22,109 nucleotides of DNA. It comes from an uncultured Oscillospiraceae bacterium. Its GTDB lineage: Bacteria > Bacillota > Clostridia > Oscillospirales > Oscillospiraceae. Of this stretch, positions 8,270-15,703 are shown in pieces (positions within the stretch are counted from its first letter, which is position 1; each line of letters opens with the position of its first letter). The stretch is taken from the NCBI GenBank assembly GCA_934636655.1, contig CAKUAS010000027.1, positions 1 through 22,109 on the forward strand, read 5' to 3'. The notes under the pieces were generated by a model. The model searched no databases. It saw only the letters and a list, made by a program, of their open reading frames with translations, and had not been told where the DNA came from. The translations under genes and the position numbers were made by a program.

Positions 8270-9538
8270 ATGGGCTGGTATGATCCGAACAGCAATGGCT
8301 GGTACAAACCGAACGCACGTCCGGGAGCGCGCACTGCGCAGCAGACGGCGAATCTGCCCTCCGGCAGCAGGAAAACACGCTACGCCGCGCTTGCAGCCTG
8401 TCTTGTATTGCTCATCATCGTTGTGACCTATGTCATATGCAACTTCGGCGCAGACACCGTTGACTATAATTCCGACGGCAGGCCTTCGGACTGGCATGTG
8501 TATTTCGATAAGCTCTACGGTACCGAGGCTCCGTCGACGGCATCGGCAAACGTAAACATCCCGCTCGCCGAGGATCGCGGCAGCCTGACGATCAAAAACG
8601 GCGCAGCCGGCGCAGACCTCGATTTCAGCGATATCTATGAAAAATGCAGTCCCTCCGTTGTCGGCATCAAGGTTTTCAGCGACGATGATGGCGAGGATTA
8701 CTACGCCTGGGGCAGCGGCGTTATCGCTTCCTCGGACGGATATATCATCACGAACACACACGTCATCGACGACGGTGACTCGGCCAAAGTTGTTCTCTAT
8801 GACGGCAGTGAGCACGACGCAAAGCTCATAGGCTTTGACGCGGCAAGCGACATCGCCGTCATAAAAATAGATGCAGCGGACCTCACGGCGGCGGAATTTG
8901 CGTCGAGTTCGACCCTCAGCGTCGGCGACAGCGTTGCAGCCATCGGCAACCCCCTCTCCCCTGACCTGCGCCTTACCATGACGCGCGGCATCGTCTCGGC
9001 ATTAAACCGCGAGATGAGTTATAACGGCGCGACGATGTCGCTTATACAGACCGATGCGTCGATAAACGAAGGAAACTCCGGCGGGCCGTTGTTTAACAGC
9101 CGCGGTCAGGTCATCGGCATAACAAATATGAAAATGATCTCCTCATTCGGCTCAGGCGTCGAGGGTCTCGGTTTTGCGATCCCTTCGGATACGGTCGAGA
9201 GTATCGTGCAGGCGCTTATTGAAGACGGTGCCGTATACGGCCGAGTATCGATCGGCGTAACAATAGGCCCTGTGAGCGAGGATATCGCAAAATACTATGA
9301 CATTCCACAGGGGCTGTATGTAAGCTACGTCACCAAGGGCTCGGACGCCGAGGCTCAGGGTATTAAACGCGGCGACATTATCACCAAGGTAAACGGCGAG
9401 GATACTTTTGCAAACTCAGACGTTGCCGATGCCAAGGACGGACTGAGCGCGGGCGATACGCTCACGTTTACTGTCTGGCGTGACGGCAAAACGATGGAGA
9501 TAACCGTAAAGCTGATGGATCCGGCGGATATGAAATAA
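8270..9538 (+). CDS. htrA: Membrane-anchored HtrA/DegP-type serine protease with PDZ domain
   Basis: This is a trypsin-like protease expected to degrade misfolded proteins outside the membrane. The 422-residue protein has a cytoplasmic N-terminus of about 38 residues containing the duplicated motif GWYDPNSN/GWYKPN, one membrane helix (about 39-58), a linker of about 60 residues, the protease domain (about 120-325) and one PDZ domain (about 330-420). The catalytic triad is H164 (TNTHVID), D194 (ASDIAV) and S270 (GNSGGPL), all present. The ATG at 8270 follows GGAG at 8260-8263. A longer reading from 8183 overlaps the kinase gene and has no ribosome binding site. Placement directly behind a two-component system resembles the Bacillus CssRS-HtrA theme, with the protease as a likely output. 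Confidence 0.95.
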   Translation: MGWYDPNSNGWYKPNARPGARTAQQTANLPSGSRKTRYAALAACLVLLIIVVTYVICNFGADTVDYNSDGRPSDWHVYFDKLYGTEAPSTASANVNIPLAEDRGSLTIKNGAAGADLDFSDIYEKCSPSVVGIKVFSDDDGEDYYAWGSGVIASSDGYIITNTHVIDDGDSAKVVLYDGSEHDAKLIGFDAASDIAVIKIDAADLTAAEFASSSTLSVGDSVAAIGNPLSPDLRLTMTRGIVSALNREMSYNGATMSLIQTDASINEGNSGGPLFNSRGQVIGITNMKMISSFGSGVEGLGFAIPSDTVESIVQALIEDGAVYGRVSIGVTIGPVSEDIAKYYDIPQGLYVSYVTKGSDAEAQGIKRGDIITKVNGEDTFANSDVADAKDGLSAGDTLTFTVWRDGKTMEITVKLMDPADMK

Positions 9539-9550
9539 TAGCGAATCGTC

Positions 9551-9579
9551 AAGCCGTCGGAGCAATGCTTCGGCGGCTT
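9551..9579 (+). terminator. Strong hairpin between htrA and the 9613 gene
   Basis: A 13-bp stem, including two G-T wobbles, closes on a three-base AAT loop (9551-9563 with 9567-9579). The T-rich run (TTTTATTAT) begins only after a GCGCA gap, so this may be a leaky terminator or attenuator, or a processing site, instead of a full stop. Confidence 0.55.
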
Positions 9580-9612
9580 GCGCATTTTATTATAAAACAG
9601 GAGGAAAAGAGA

Positions 9613-12192
9613 ATGGATAAAGAGCGCCGCATAAGCACCGGCATCGACGGTCTTGACGAGGCCATCGACTTCCTGCGCCCGGGCGACACTGTCGTCTGGC
9701 AGTGCGAACACATAAGCGACTATATGTACGTCGCGACGAGATTTGTGACCAACATAGCCCGCCAGGGCAAGCGAATAGCCTACATACGCTTCGGCGACCA
9801 TGAGGAAATAATGGATACCGCTGCTCTGTGCGAGGGCGGAGCAAACGCTCAGGAATACAGGCTTGACCCCCGCGTCGGCTTCGAGACCTTCGCCGTACAG
9901 GTACACCGGATCATCGACAAAGAGCCACTGGGCACGTTTTTCGTGTTCGACTGCCTGTCGGATCTGCAGAAATACTGGTTCTCCGACCTCATGATATCGA
10001 ACTTTTTCCTGCTCATCAGTCCGTTTCTTATTCGCCGTCAGGCGATCGCATATCAGCCCATTGACTACGAAAAGCACACATACGAAACGATATCGCGTAT
10101 CCGTAAGGAAGCGCCTCTGCTCGTAAATATCCGCACACTCGACGGCAGTGTCTACATGCATCCCGTAAAAGTGCGCGGACGCAACACCGCAACTACTTAC
10201 TTCCCCCTGAAGATCACCGGCACGCGGTGGCGCACGCTCACCTCGAGCGCCGACAACTACGCCATATTCGAGCGCTTTACGCAGACCGGCGAACGGCGCG
10301 ATTGCTGGGACAGCATGTTTGACTCTGTTGCCGACGGCCGCGAACCGACCGATGAAGCCGGAAAGCTTTTAAAAGAAAACATCATGCGCTGCCTTCTCGG
10401 CAACGAGCCGACGCGCTTTGCCCTGTGCAAAAAATACTTCACGATGAAGGATCTCATGTACATCAAAAACCGTGAGATCGGTACAGGCTGTATTGGAGGC
10501 AAGGCCGCCGGTATGCTGCTTGCGCGAAATATTCTTCGCGACGAAGCCCCCGAGCTGTATAACGCACGCATAGAACCGCACGATTCGTATTACATAGGTG
10601 CCGACGTATTCTACACCTACGCCGTTCAGAGCGGACTGTGGGGCTCCAGAATCCATATGATCGAGGCGGACGATTACCTCAAGTACGCCCCAGATATCCG
10701 AGAACTGCTGCTTAACGGCACATTCATGCCGAGCATCAAGGAACAGTTCATGTCCATGCTCGAATACTTCGGTCAGTCGCCGATCATTGTACGCTCAAGC
10801 TCCATACTGGAGGATGGCTTCGGCAACGCCTTCGCCGGGAAATACGAGAGCGTTTTCTGCCCCAATCAGGGCAGTCTGAAAGAACGCTACGATGTATTTG
10901 AGCGCGCCGTAAAGCAGGTCTATGCCAGCACCGTCGATCCCGACGCGATAAAATATCGCGCAGAACGCAATCTCCTCGACCGCGACGAACAGATGGCGCT
11001 GCTGGTCATGCGCGTGTGCGGCGACGTTCACGGCGAATATTACTATCCTCACATCGCCGGCGTCGGCCACTCAAAGAACCTGTACCTGAACAAGCAGAAC
11101 TCCTCGGCAGAGAATAAGGGCATGCTTCGCCTCGTTTTCGGCATGGGCACACGCGCCGTCGACCGTGAGGCCGACGACTACGCAAGGCTTCTGAACATGG
11201 ATGCTCCCACCGCACCGCCAATGGTCGCATACGGCGACGAATACAAATACTCGCAGCATAAGATGGATGTAATAAGTCTCAAGGACAACGAATTTGAGAC
11301 AATAAATGTCGAGAGCATAGATAAGCGCGACCTCAAGGCCGATTCGTCACTGTTCATGGAACTCGACTACCCCACCGCAGCGCGTCTGCGCGAGATGGGA
11401 CTTAGCGCCGCCGACGCACCGGATATCCTCAATTTCCGCAAGCTGCTCGGAAAGACCGACTTTGCCGCCGTCATGACCGAGGCCATGCGTATACTCGAGG
11501 AAAAGTACGACTACCCTGTCGACATCGAGTACGCCTGCAATTTCGACCCTGAGGGCAATTACCGCGTAAACCTCCTGCAATGCAGGCCGCTTCAGACTCG
11601 GGGCGTAGGCGCAGCCGGCGTCATGCCCAAGGTCAAGGAGCTGTACTTCCGCACAGAGGGAAACTTTATGGGCGGCAATGTATGTCTTCCGGTCCGATAC
11701 GCCGTCATGGTCAAGGTCGAGCCATACCTCGCCCTGCCGGAGCAGCGCAAATATCAGGTAGCCCGTAAACTCGGCGAGCTAAACACCATTCTTCGCGGCG
11801 AGGGCACTATCCTGCTCGGTCCGGGACGCTGGGGCACGACAACGCCCAGTCTCGGCGTACCTGTGCATTTCATGGAGATAAACCGCTTTGACTGCATTGC
11901 GGAACTGGCCTACAGCTCCCACGGACTGCGTCCCGAACTGAGCTACGGCAGCCATTTCTTCCAAGATCTCGTTGAGGCCGGAACGTTCTATGTTGCGCTC
12001 TATCCCGGCGAGGACGGCTGCGTGCTCAATGAAGAGCTGTTTGACGGATGTGCGAACGTTTATTCTAAGCTCGTGAAATCTGAAGATGGCAACGCCATGG
12101 CAGATGTCATAAGCGTTTTTGACATCGGTGAGGGCGGGGCAATACTCTACTCTGAGGTTGAGAGCCAAGAGTGCTTCCTCGCAAAAGTATAA
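9613..12192 (+). CDS. PEP-synthase/PPDK-like nucleotide-binding protein with N-terminal KaiC-like domain
   Basis: This 859-residue protein has three parts. Residues 1-165 resemble a KaiC/RecA domain: they open with STGIDGLDEAIDFLRPG, but the usual GxxGxGKT P-loop is replaced by CEHISDYM near 31-38. Residues of about 285-670 match the ATP-grasp domain of PEP synthase and pyruvate phosphate dikinase, with IGGKAAGM at 294-301, IIVRSSSILED at 391-401 followed by FAGKYESVF, and the LLQCRPLQ that ends this domain in the family. The remaining part carries GPGRWG at 736-741 and GVPVHFMEI. The phosphohistidine swivel domain and the PEP/pyruvate TIM barrel are absent, so it is unlikely to make PEP. The function is unknown, possibly a phosphotransfer or regulatory protein. 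The ATG at 9613 follows AGGAGG at 9599-9604. Confidence 0.85.
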   Translation: MDKERRISTGIDGLDEAIDFLRPGDTVVWQCEHISDYMYVATRFVTNIARQGKRIAYIRFGDHEEIMDTAALCEGGANAQEYRLDPRVGFETFAVQVHRIIDKEPLGTFFVFDCLSDLQKYWFSDLMISNFFLLISPFLIRRQAIAYQPIDYEKHTYETISRIRKEAPLLVNIRTLDGSVYMHPVKVRGRNTATTYFPLKITGTRWRTLTSSADNYAIFERFTQTGERRDCWDSMFDSVADGREPTDEAGKLLKENIMRCLLGNEPTRFALCKKYFTMKDLMYIKNREIGTGCIGGKAAGMLLARNILRDEAPELYNARIEPHDSYYIGADVFYTYAVQSGLWGSRIHMIEADDYLKYAPDIRELLLNGTFMPSIKEQFMSMLEYFGQSPIIVRSSSILEDGFGNAFAGKYESVFCPNQGSLKERYDVFERAVKQVYASTVDPDAIKYRAERNLLDRDEQMALLVMRVCGDVHGEYYYPHIAGVGHSKNLYLNKQNSSAENKGMLRLVFGMGTRAVDREADDYARLLNMDAPTAPPMVAYGDEYKYSQHKMDVISLKDNEFETINVESIDKRDLKADSSLFMELDYPTAARLREMGLSAADAPDILNFRKLLGKTDFAAVMTEAMRILEEKYDYPVDIEYACNFDPEGNYRVNLLQCRPLQTRGVGAAGVMPKVKELYFRTEGNFMGGNVCLPVRYAVMVKVEPYLALPEQRKYQVARKLGELNTILRGEGTILLGPGRWGTTTPSLGVPVHFMEINRFDCIAELAYSSHGLRPELSYGSHFFQDLVEAGTFYVALYPGEDGCVLNEELFDGCANVYSKLVKSEDGNAMADVISVFDIGEGGAILYSEVESQECFLAKV

Positions 12193-12211
12193 TAATTGAC
12201 CACATTTTTCA

Positions 12212-12240
12212 AAAAAGCAGACGCTAAGCGTCTGCTTTTT
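12212..12240. terminator. Bidirectional terminator between the 9613 gene and spoVT
   Basis: A 13-bp stem (12212-12224 with 12228-12240) around a TAA loop has an A-run on the left and a T-run on the right. It serves the rightward 9613 gene and the leftward spoVT, whose stop codon TGA (complement of 12240-12242) touches the hairpin. Confidence 0.9.
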
Positions 12241-12776
12241 CAGCTTTCCATCTGCTTGCCGAGGAACGATGCCACAGTCTGCACGAGCTTGAACTCGATA
12301 TCGCTGCCTGCGGCTGCGTTTTGGCTTACAAACATCACACAACCGAGTATGTCGCCCTCGCTGATGATCGGAGAAGCGGCCGAAACGTAGTAACGCTCGT
12401 CGCCGTCGAGAACGTGTATGGGGTCTGCGCCCTCATAGCGTATACTGCTGCGCGATTCCATTATGCGTTCGAGCGCCGGTGATACTCGTTTTTCAAGAAG
12501 CTCACGCTTTGACGCGCCGGACACGGCAATGATGCTGTCACGGTCGCAGACCGCTGCGATCGCATCGGTCGAGCGGTGCAGGCTGTCGCATATCTGTGCG
12601 GCAAAGTCGCTTAGCTCACCTATCGGCGAATACTTTTTGAAGATGACCTCGCCGTCGCGGTCTGTGAATATCTCCAACGGGTCGCCCTCACGGATACGCA
12701 TTGTTCGGCGTATCTCTTTAGGAATAACAACCCTGCCCAGATCGTCGATGCGCCTGACTATCCCTGTTGCTTTCAT
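12240..12776 (-). CDS. spoVT: Stage V sporulation protein T (AbrB/GAF transcription factor)
   Basis: SpoVT is the late forespore transcription factor that modulates SigG-dependent genes in endospore formers. The 178-residue product has exactly the length of Bacillus SpoVT. Residues 1-50 are an AbrB/SpoVT swapped-hairpin DNA-binding domain (MKATGIVRRIDDLGRVVIPK, then EIRRTMRIREGDPLEIF), and the remainder is a GAF-like domain (about 55-178). I start at the ATG at 12774-12776, which has a GGAGG 9 nt upstream. An earlier in-frame ATG at 12827 lacks such a site. I looked for a SigG-type promoter and found no convincing one. Its presence indicates that the organism, or a recent ancestor, sporulates. 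Confidence 0.95.
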   Translation of the reverse strand: MKATGIVRRIDDLGRVVIPKEIRRTMRIREGDPLEIFTDRDGEVIFKKYSPIGELSDFAAQICDSLHRSTDAIAAVCDRDSIIAVSGASKRELLEKRVSPALERIMESRSSIRYEGADPIHVLDGDERYYVSAASPIISEGDILGCVMFVSQNAAAGSDIEFKLVQTVASFLGKQMES

Positions 12777-13244
12777 ATCTATGATCCTCCGTATTTTTTT
12801 GGTGCAATGCTTATTCTCTGCAATCACGCAAAAAATATGTAGAAAACAGTTTGCTCTTTTTTGAAGCTAAAAAACACTATTTGGCAAAAACGAAAGTCAA
12901 AATCCACCATTTTTATACATGCACAATTCTCATTCAAAAAATTTTTTTAAAAAAATATGTCGAAACATGTCCCCAAACGGGATAGTTTCGACATATTAAT
13001 ATTTGGTGGCTTTTTTGCGAACAGCTAAGCTTTAATGAAAGGAGATGATCCCGCAGGGCAAGTTATTTTATATATTATACCAATTCTCTTTAGCTCAACT
13101 ATGATGCTGAAATCTATACCGTTTTTCATGTTACAAACAAATCAAGCAATATGTTATTTTTCTTTTTGCGTTTTCACTGTTACGTTCTTAAAAAGCTGTT
13201 CGGCAAATTGAATCCGCCTAAGAAAGAGAAATGGAGCATAAATC
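12777..13244. other. AT-rich gap between spoVT and the 13245 gene
   Basis: No confident gene is visible in these 468 bases. They contain the spoVT leader, a perfect 13-bp inverted repeat (12954-12966 with 12985-12997) that encloses the first copy of the 30-bp motif, and AAAGGAGATGATC at 13038-13050, which matches the ribosomal anti-Shine-Dalgarno complement at 12 of 13 bases. A 58-codon reading frame at 13035-13211 has a hydrophobic product (LYIIPILFSSTMML near residues 12-25) but no ribosome binding site before its ATG, so I do not call it a gene. Confidence 0.6.
12967..12996 (+). repeat. Bipartite 30-bp motif, copy 1
   Basis: ATGTCCCCAAACGG, nine bases, then GACATAT. The same layout recurs at 14726-14755 with identical spacing and 22 of 30 bases identical. 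In this copy the motif lies partly inside a larger perfect 13-bp inverted repeat (12954-12966/12985-12997) whose arms also read ATGTC/GACAT. Confidence 0.75.
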
Positions 13245-13682
13245 ATGAAAAAAGAAAAAATATCAGCCATCGTATCTGATGTCTCTTTGCAAAGTTCAGT
13301 CTTTGCGCAAAAACTGCCGCTCGGAGCCAAGATACTAATAGTTTTGCTCGGCATCACCGGTATCGCATACCTTAGCCATCAAACAATTGCTGATAATAGG
13401 ATCACCGAAACTGTTTTAAGCAGCGACGAAGAAATACAGGAAAGAATAAAAGAAATAGCCAAAACTCAAAGTGAAATTTGCATCTCGAGCAAAGATCTCA
13501 GCTGGATGAATGAAGAAATCGAAAGCATCATTGCCGACAATGCCGCGAACATTCTCCTTTTTGTAAAATCCGAGACCGCAGAAACAAGAAAACTCGCGGG
13601 AAAAGGGGTGAGAGTTAAATACTACGGAGAAACAGGTTTTACCCCAACGACACGATTTACACTCGTTCAGGTCTGCGAGTAA
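13245..13682 (+). CDS. Small single-pass membrane protein of unknown function
   Basis: I do not recognise this 145-residue protein. It has a lysine-rich start, a short cytoplasmic part of about 27 residues, one hydrophobic helix (about 28-44, LIVLLGITGIAYL) and a C-terminal region of about 100 residues that would lie outside if the positive-inside rule applies. That region is acidic and helical in its first half (EEIQERIKEIAKTQ) and ends in a strand-like stretch (RVKYYGETGF, then TTRFTLVQV). The ATG follows GGAG at 13233-13236 by about 8 nt. Base composition is more AT-rich than the housekeeping genes. It is separated from the XRE gene by 180 bp holding a TGTCGCGACA palindrome (13710-13719). 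Confidence 0.7.
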   Translation: MKKEKISAIVSDVSLQSSVFAQKLPLGAKILIVLLGITGIAYLSHQTIADNRITETVLSSDEEIQERIKEIAKTQSEICISSKDLSWMNEEIESIIADNAANILLFVKSETAETRKLAGKGVRVKYYGETGFTPTTRFTLVQVCE

Positions 13683-13823
13683 GCACTTTTGCATAAATGG
13701 CTAAAGATTGTCGCGACATAATGCTTCCTAAAGAACAAGCCTTTAAGTATATAATGGACTTATCGAAAAACATTTCTGTCAGAAATATAATTGCATCCCG
13801 ATAGACAATTCAACACTTTCCTC

Positions 13824-13844
13824 GGGGAAAATATAATTATCCCC
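13824..13844 (+). promoter_or_regulatory. Candidate promoter/operator of the XRE gene
   Basis: GGGGA and TCCCC (13824-13828, 13840-13844) form an imperfect inverted repeat around a TATAAT at 13832-13837. A weak TTCAAC -35 sits 17 bp upstream (13809-13814). An inverted repeat over the -10 next to an XRE gene suggests autorepression; this is inference. Confidence 0.4.
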
Positions 13845-13862
13845 ACAAGGAGTTGATATCAT

Positions 13863-14195
13863 ATGGACAAGCATGAACTTGCCACAATTATCGGGAACAA
13901 TTTATGCAGTTTAAGAGCCGATGTCGGCTTAACACAGGAAGAACTTGCGGAGTCGGCCGGCATAAGCACATCGTTTTATGCAAACCTTGAGCGCGGCAAC
14001 AAAGGCGTGAGCGTTGCCGTGCTTTATAAGCTTGCCGAATGCTTAGGCGTAACAGTTGATCGTCTGCTCTATGAGCCGACCGGCGGCACGCATATAAAAA
14101 ATATAGAAATGCTTCTGAAGGACAAATCGCCGTCCTTTATAGCCGCGATTGAGAAAATGATACGTCTCTGCATAGACGCATTCGACAATAATTAG
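13863..14195 (+). CDS. XRE-family helix-turn-helix transcriptional regulator
   Basis: This is a small cytosolic DNA-binding regulator of 110 residues. Residues of about 5-65 form the classic HTH_3 fold: IGNNLCSLRADVGLTQEELAE, GISTSFYANLERG, then VSVAVLYKLAECLGVTVDRLL. The C-terminal 45 residues are a short helical tail, probably for dimerisation. The start follows AAGGAG at 13847-13852. Only 25 bp separate its stop from the sigma-factor start, so the two are likely co-transcribed. XRE regulators of this size usually bind palindromes near their own promoter. The GC-palindromes in this locus are candidate sites. Confidence 0.92.
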   Translation: MDKHELATIIGNNLCSLRADVGLTQEELAESAGISTSFYANLERGNKGVSVAVLYKLAECLGVTVDRLLYEPTGGTHIKNIEMLLKDKSPSFIAAIEKMIRLCIDAFDNN

Positions 14196-14220
14196 CTCAT
14201 TTTTTGTGGGAGAAATAGAT

Positions 14221-14721
14221 ATGAGCATAGAGATAGAAAGAAACAAGATCATTGAAGAACTGTACATTGAGATGTATCCCAAACTCCTCATATATGCAAG
14301 GAACTCACTCAATGACCGTCATTTGGCCGAAGAGGCCGTTCAGGAGACCTTCCGAATAGCCTGCGCAAGAGCAGACAGGTTCATGGAAAGCCAAAACCGG
14401 CAGGGCTGGCTTACCATCACTCTGAAAAACATAATTCTTAACGCCCGCAGAAATCAGGCAAAGCTTAAAAAAGTACTGCTGACCATAATGACCGTAGAGA
14501 AAATGTCGACGGATATATCCGAAGATAACGTAGATTTGGAGATGTACTGCACCTCCGCCTTGGGAAAAGAGGATTTTGAGCTGATAAAGCGGATCGTTAT
14601 AGAAAACAGACCCGTTATCGAAGTCTCGAAAGAGCTCGGCATATCGGTTGAAGCCTGCAAGAAGCGTGTTCAGCGCGCCAAAAAGAAGCTCAAGAATTCA
14701 CTTACAGAAAATTTTTTATAA
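14221..14721 (+). CDS. ECF-type RNA polymerase sigma factor
   Basis: This is an alternative sigma factor with only regions 2 and 4, which direct RNA polymerase to its own promoter set. In 166 residues, region 2 spans about 5-75 (YARNSLNDRHLAEEAVQETF, then WLTITLKNIILNARR) and region 4 about 115-160, with the helix-turn-helix VIEVSKELGISVEACKKRVQRAKKKLK. The ATG at 14221 has GGGAG at 14208-14212. An upstream GTG at 14206 overlaps that site and is less likely. It follows the XRE gene closely and precedes a DUF4367-type membrane protein by 56 bp, the usual sigma/anti-sigma order. Target genes are unknown. The exported protein at 15704 is a natural candidate. Confidence 0.9.
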   Translation: MSIEIERNKIIEELYIEMYPKLLIYARNSLNDRHLAEEAVQETFRIACARADRFMESQNRQGWLTITLKNIILNARRNQAKLKKVLLTIMTVEKMSTDISEDNVDLEMYCTSALGKEDFELIKRIVIENRPVIEVSKELGISVEACKKRVQRAKKKLKNSLTENFL

Positions 14722-14725
14722 TTGC

Positions 14726-14755
14726 ATGTCCCCAAATGGCGTTCTGCGGACATAT
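14726..14755 (+). repeat. Bipartite 30-bp motif, copy 2
   Basis: ATGTCCCCAAATGG, nine bases, then GACATAT fills the gap between the sigma-factor stop and the ribosome binding site of the next gene. ATGTCC (14726-14731) and GGACAT (14748-14753) are complementary. Spacing and both half-motifs match copy 1 at 12967-12996. It could be a regulator site or a promoter read by the neighbouring sigma factor. Confidence 0.75.
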
Positions 14756-14777
14756 ATAAGCAAGGAGGTTATTATTG

Positions 14778-15692
14778 ATGGCTGAATCAACCAGGCAAAC
14801 AAGCCATGATTATTCCAGGTTTGACAATATGAGCACGGCTGAGCTGAATGAATATCTGCGTCAGGATTCGTATCGAGACGATTCGGATATGGACGAAGTT
14901 TTGTATGTAATGGAGGTGCTTGCCCGACGAGAAAAAGAAGAGAACAAACATCACCTACCCGATGTCCAAAAGGCATGGGAAGAGTTTCAGAAGTACTACA
15001 ACACCGAGGATAATGACGGAAAACCCTTACACGACTTTGATGATGAGTTCGACGACGGCTTCGATGACGAACCTGTCGCCGAAATTACGAGCATCAAAAG
15101 CTCGCGCAAGGGCATAAATCGCGGAATAAAGTCCCTAATATCCGTCGCCGCAGTCGTCTGCATAATCCTCGTCGGATCGTTTACCTCCAAAGCGCTGGGG
15201 TATGATATTTGGGACGCGATCATAGTCTGGACGAAGGACACCTTCGGCTTTGAGACGGCCGCGAACGAGGCCGAGCCTACCCCCTACGTCAAGCAGATAC
15301 CCGAGGAGCTGGAGAAATTGAAAATTATGATGAGCGAACATGGTCTGCTCACCAAACTCATCCCCAGCTATATCCCAGAAGGATATGAAATCTCGGCTTT
15401 ACAGTGTGACGATCTCGCCGAAACTGTCAACATTTTTTGTCAACTAAGCAATGGTTCAAATGACATCATGCTTATGTATAGTATATATTCAGGGGATTCC
15501 ACATCTTTTCAGCTTGAGAAGGATGCACTTTCTCCCGAAAAATATGAAAGTGACGGGACCACATATTATATAATGTCGAATATGGATGATTACTTTGTTA
15601 CCTGGCTTTCGGAGAACGTTGAATGTACGATCCTCGGCATTCCATCCCATGATGAGGCTTTAAAAATAATAAACTCACTTAAGCAAAGCTAA
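14778..15692 (+). CDS. DUF4367-type membrane protein, probable anti-sigma factor
   Basis: This 304-residue single-pass membrane protein is likely the anti-sigma partner of the ECF factor. The cytoplasmic part (1-115) starts with a helical region (MSTAELNEYLRQDSYR, then VLYVMEVLARREKEE), followed by a very acidic stretch (DDEFDDGFDDE, 88-98). A hydrophobic helix occupies about 117-136. The outside part (about 140-304) resembles DUF4367 domains: LTKLIPSYIPEGYEI, later a YYIMSNMDDYFVTWL segment and a closing DEALKIINSL helix. The ATG at 14778 has AAGGAGG at 14762-14768. An adjacent upstream TTG codon is not needed. Anti-sigma function is inferred from gene order and topology. Confidence 0.78.
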   Translation: MAESTRQTSHDYSRFDNMSTAELNEYLRQDSYRDDSDMDEVLYVMEVLARREKEENKHHLPDVQKAWEEFQKYYNTEDNDGKPLHDFDDEFDDGFDDEPVAEITSIKSSRKGINRGIKSLISVAAVVCIILVGSFTSKALGYDIWDAIIVWTKDTFGFETAANEAEPTPYVKQIPEELEKLKIMMSEHGLLTKLIPSYIPEGYEISALQCDDLAETVNIFCQLSNGSNDIMLMYSIYSGDSTSFQLEKDALSPEKYESDGTTYYIMSNMDDYFVTWLSENVECTILGIPSHDEALKIINSLKQS

Positions 15693-15703
15693 GGAGAAAA
15701 GTA

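Noticed and set aside
9355..10161. A 268-codon minus-strand frame across the htrA/9613 junction
   Set aside because: It runs antisense to the PDZ domain and the KaiC-like domain, both of which are real.
12777..12900. SigG-type promoter for spoVT
   Set aside because: No pair of GMATR-like -35 and CATNNTA-like -10 elements with suitable spacing was found on the minus strand.
12966..14736. Attachment-site repeats of an integrated element formed by the two CATGTCCCCAAA copies
   Set aside because: No integrase or excision gene lies between or near the copies, and both positions fit regulatory sites better.
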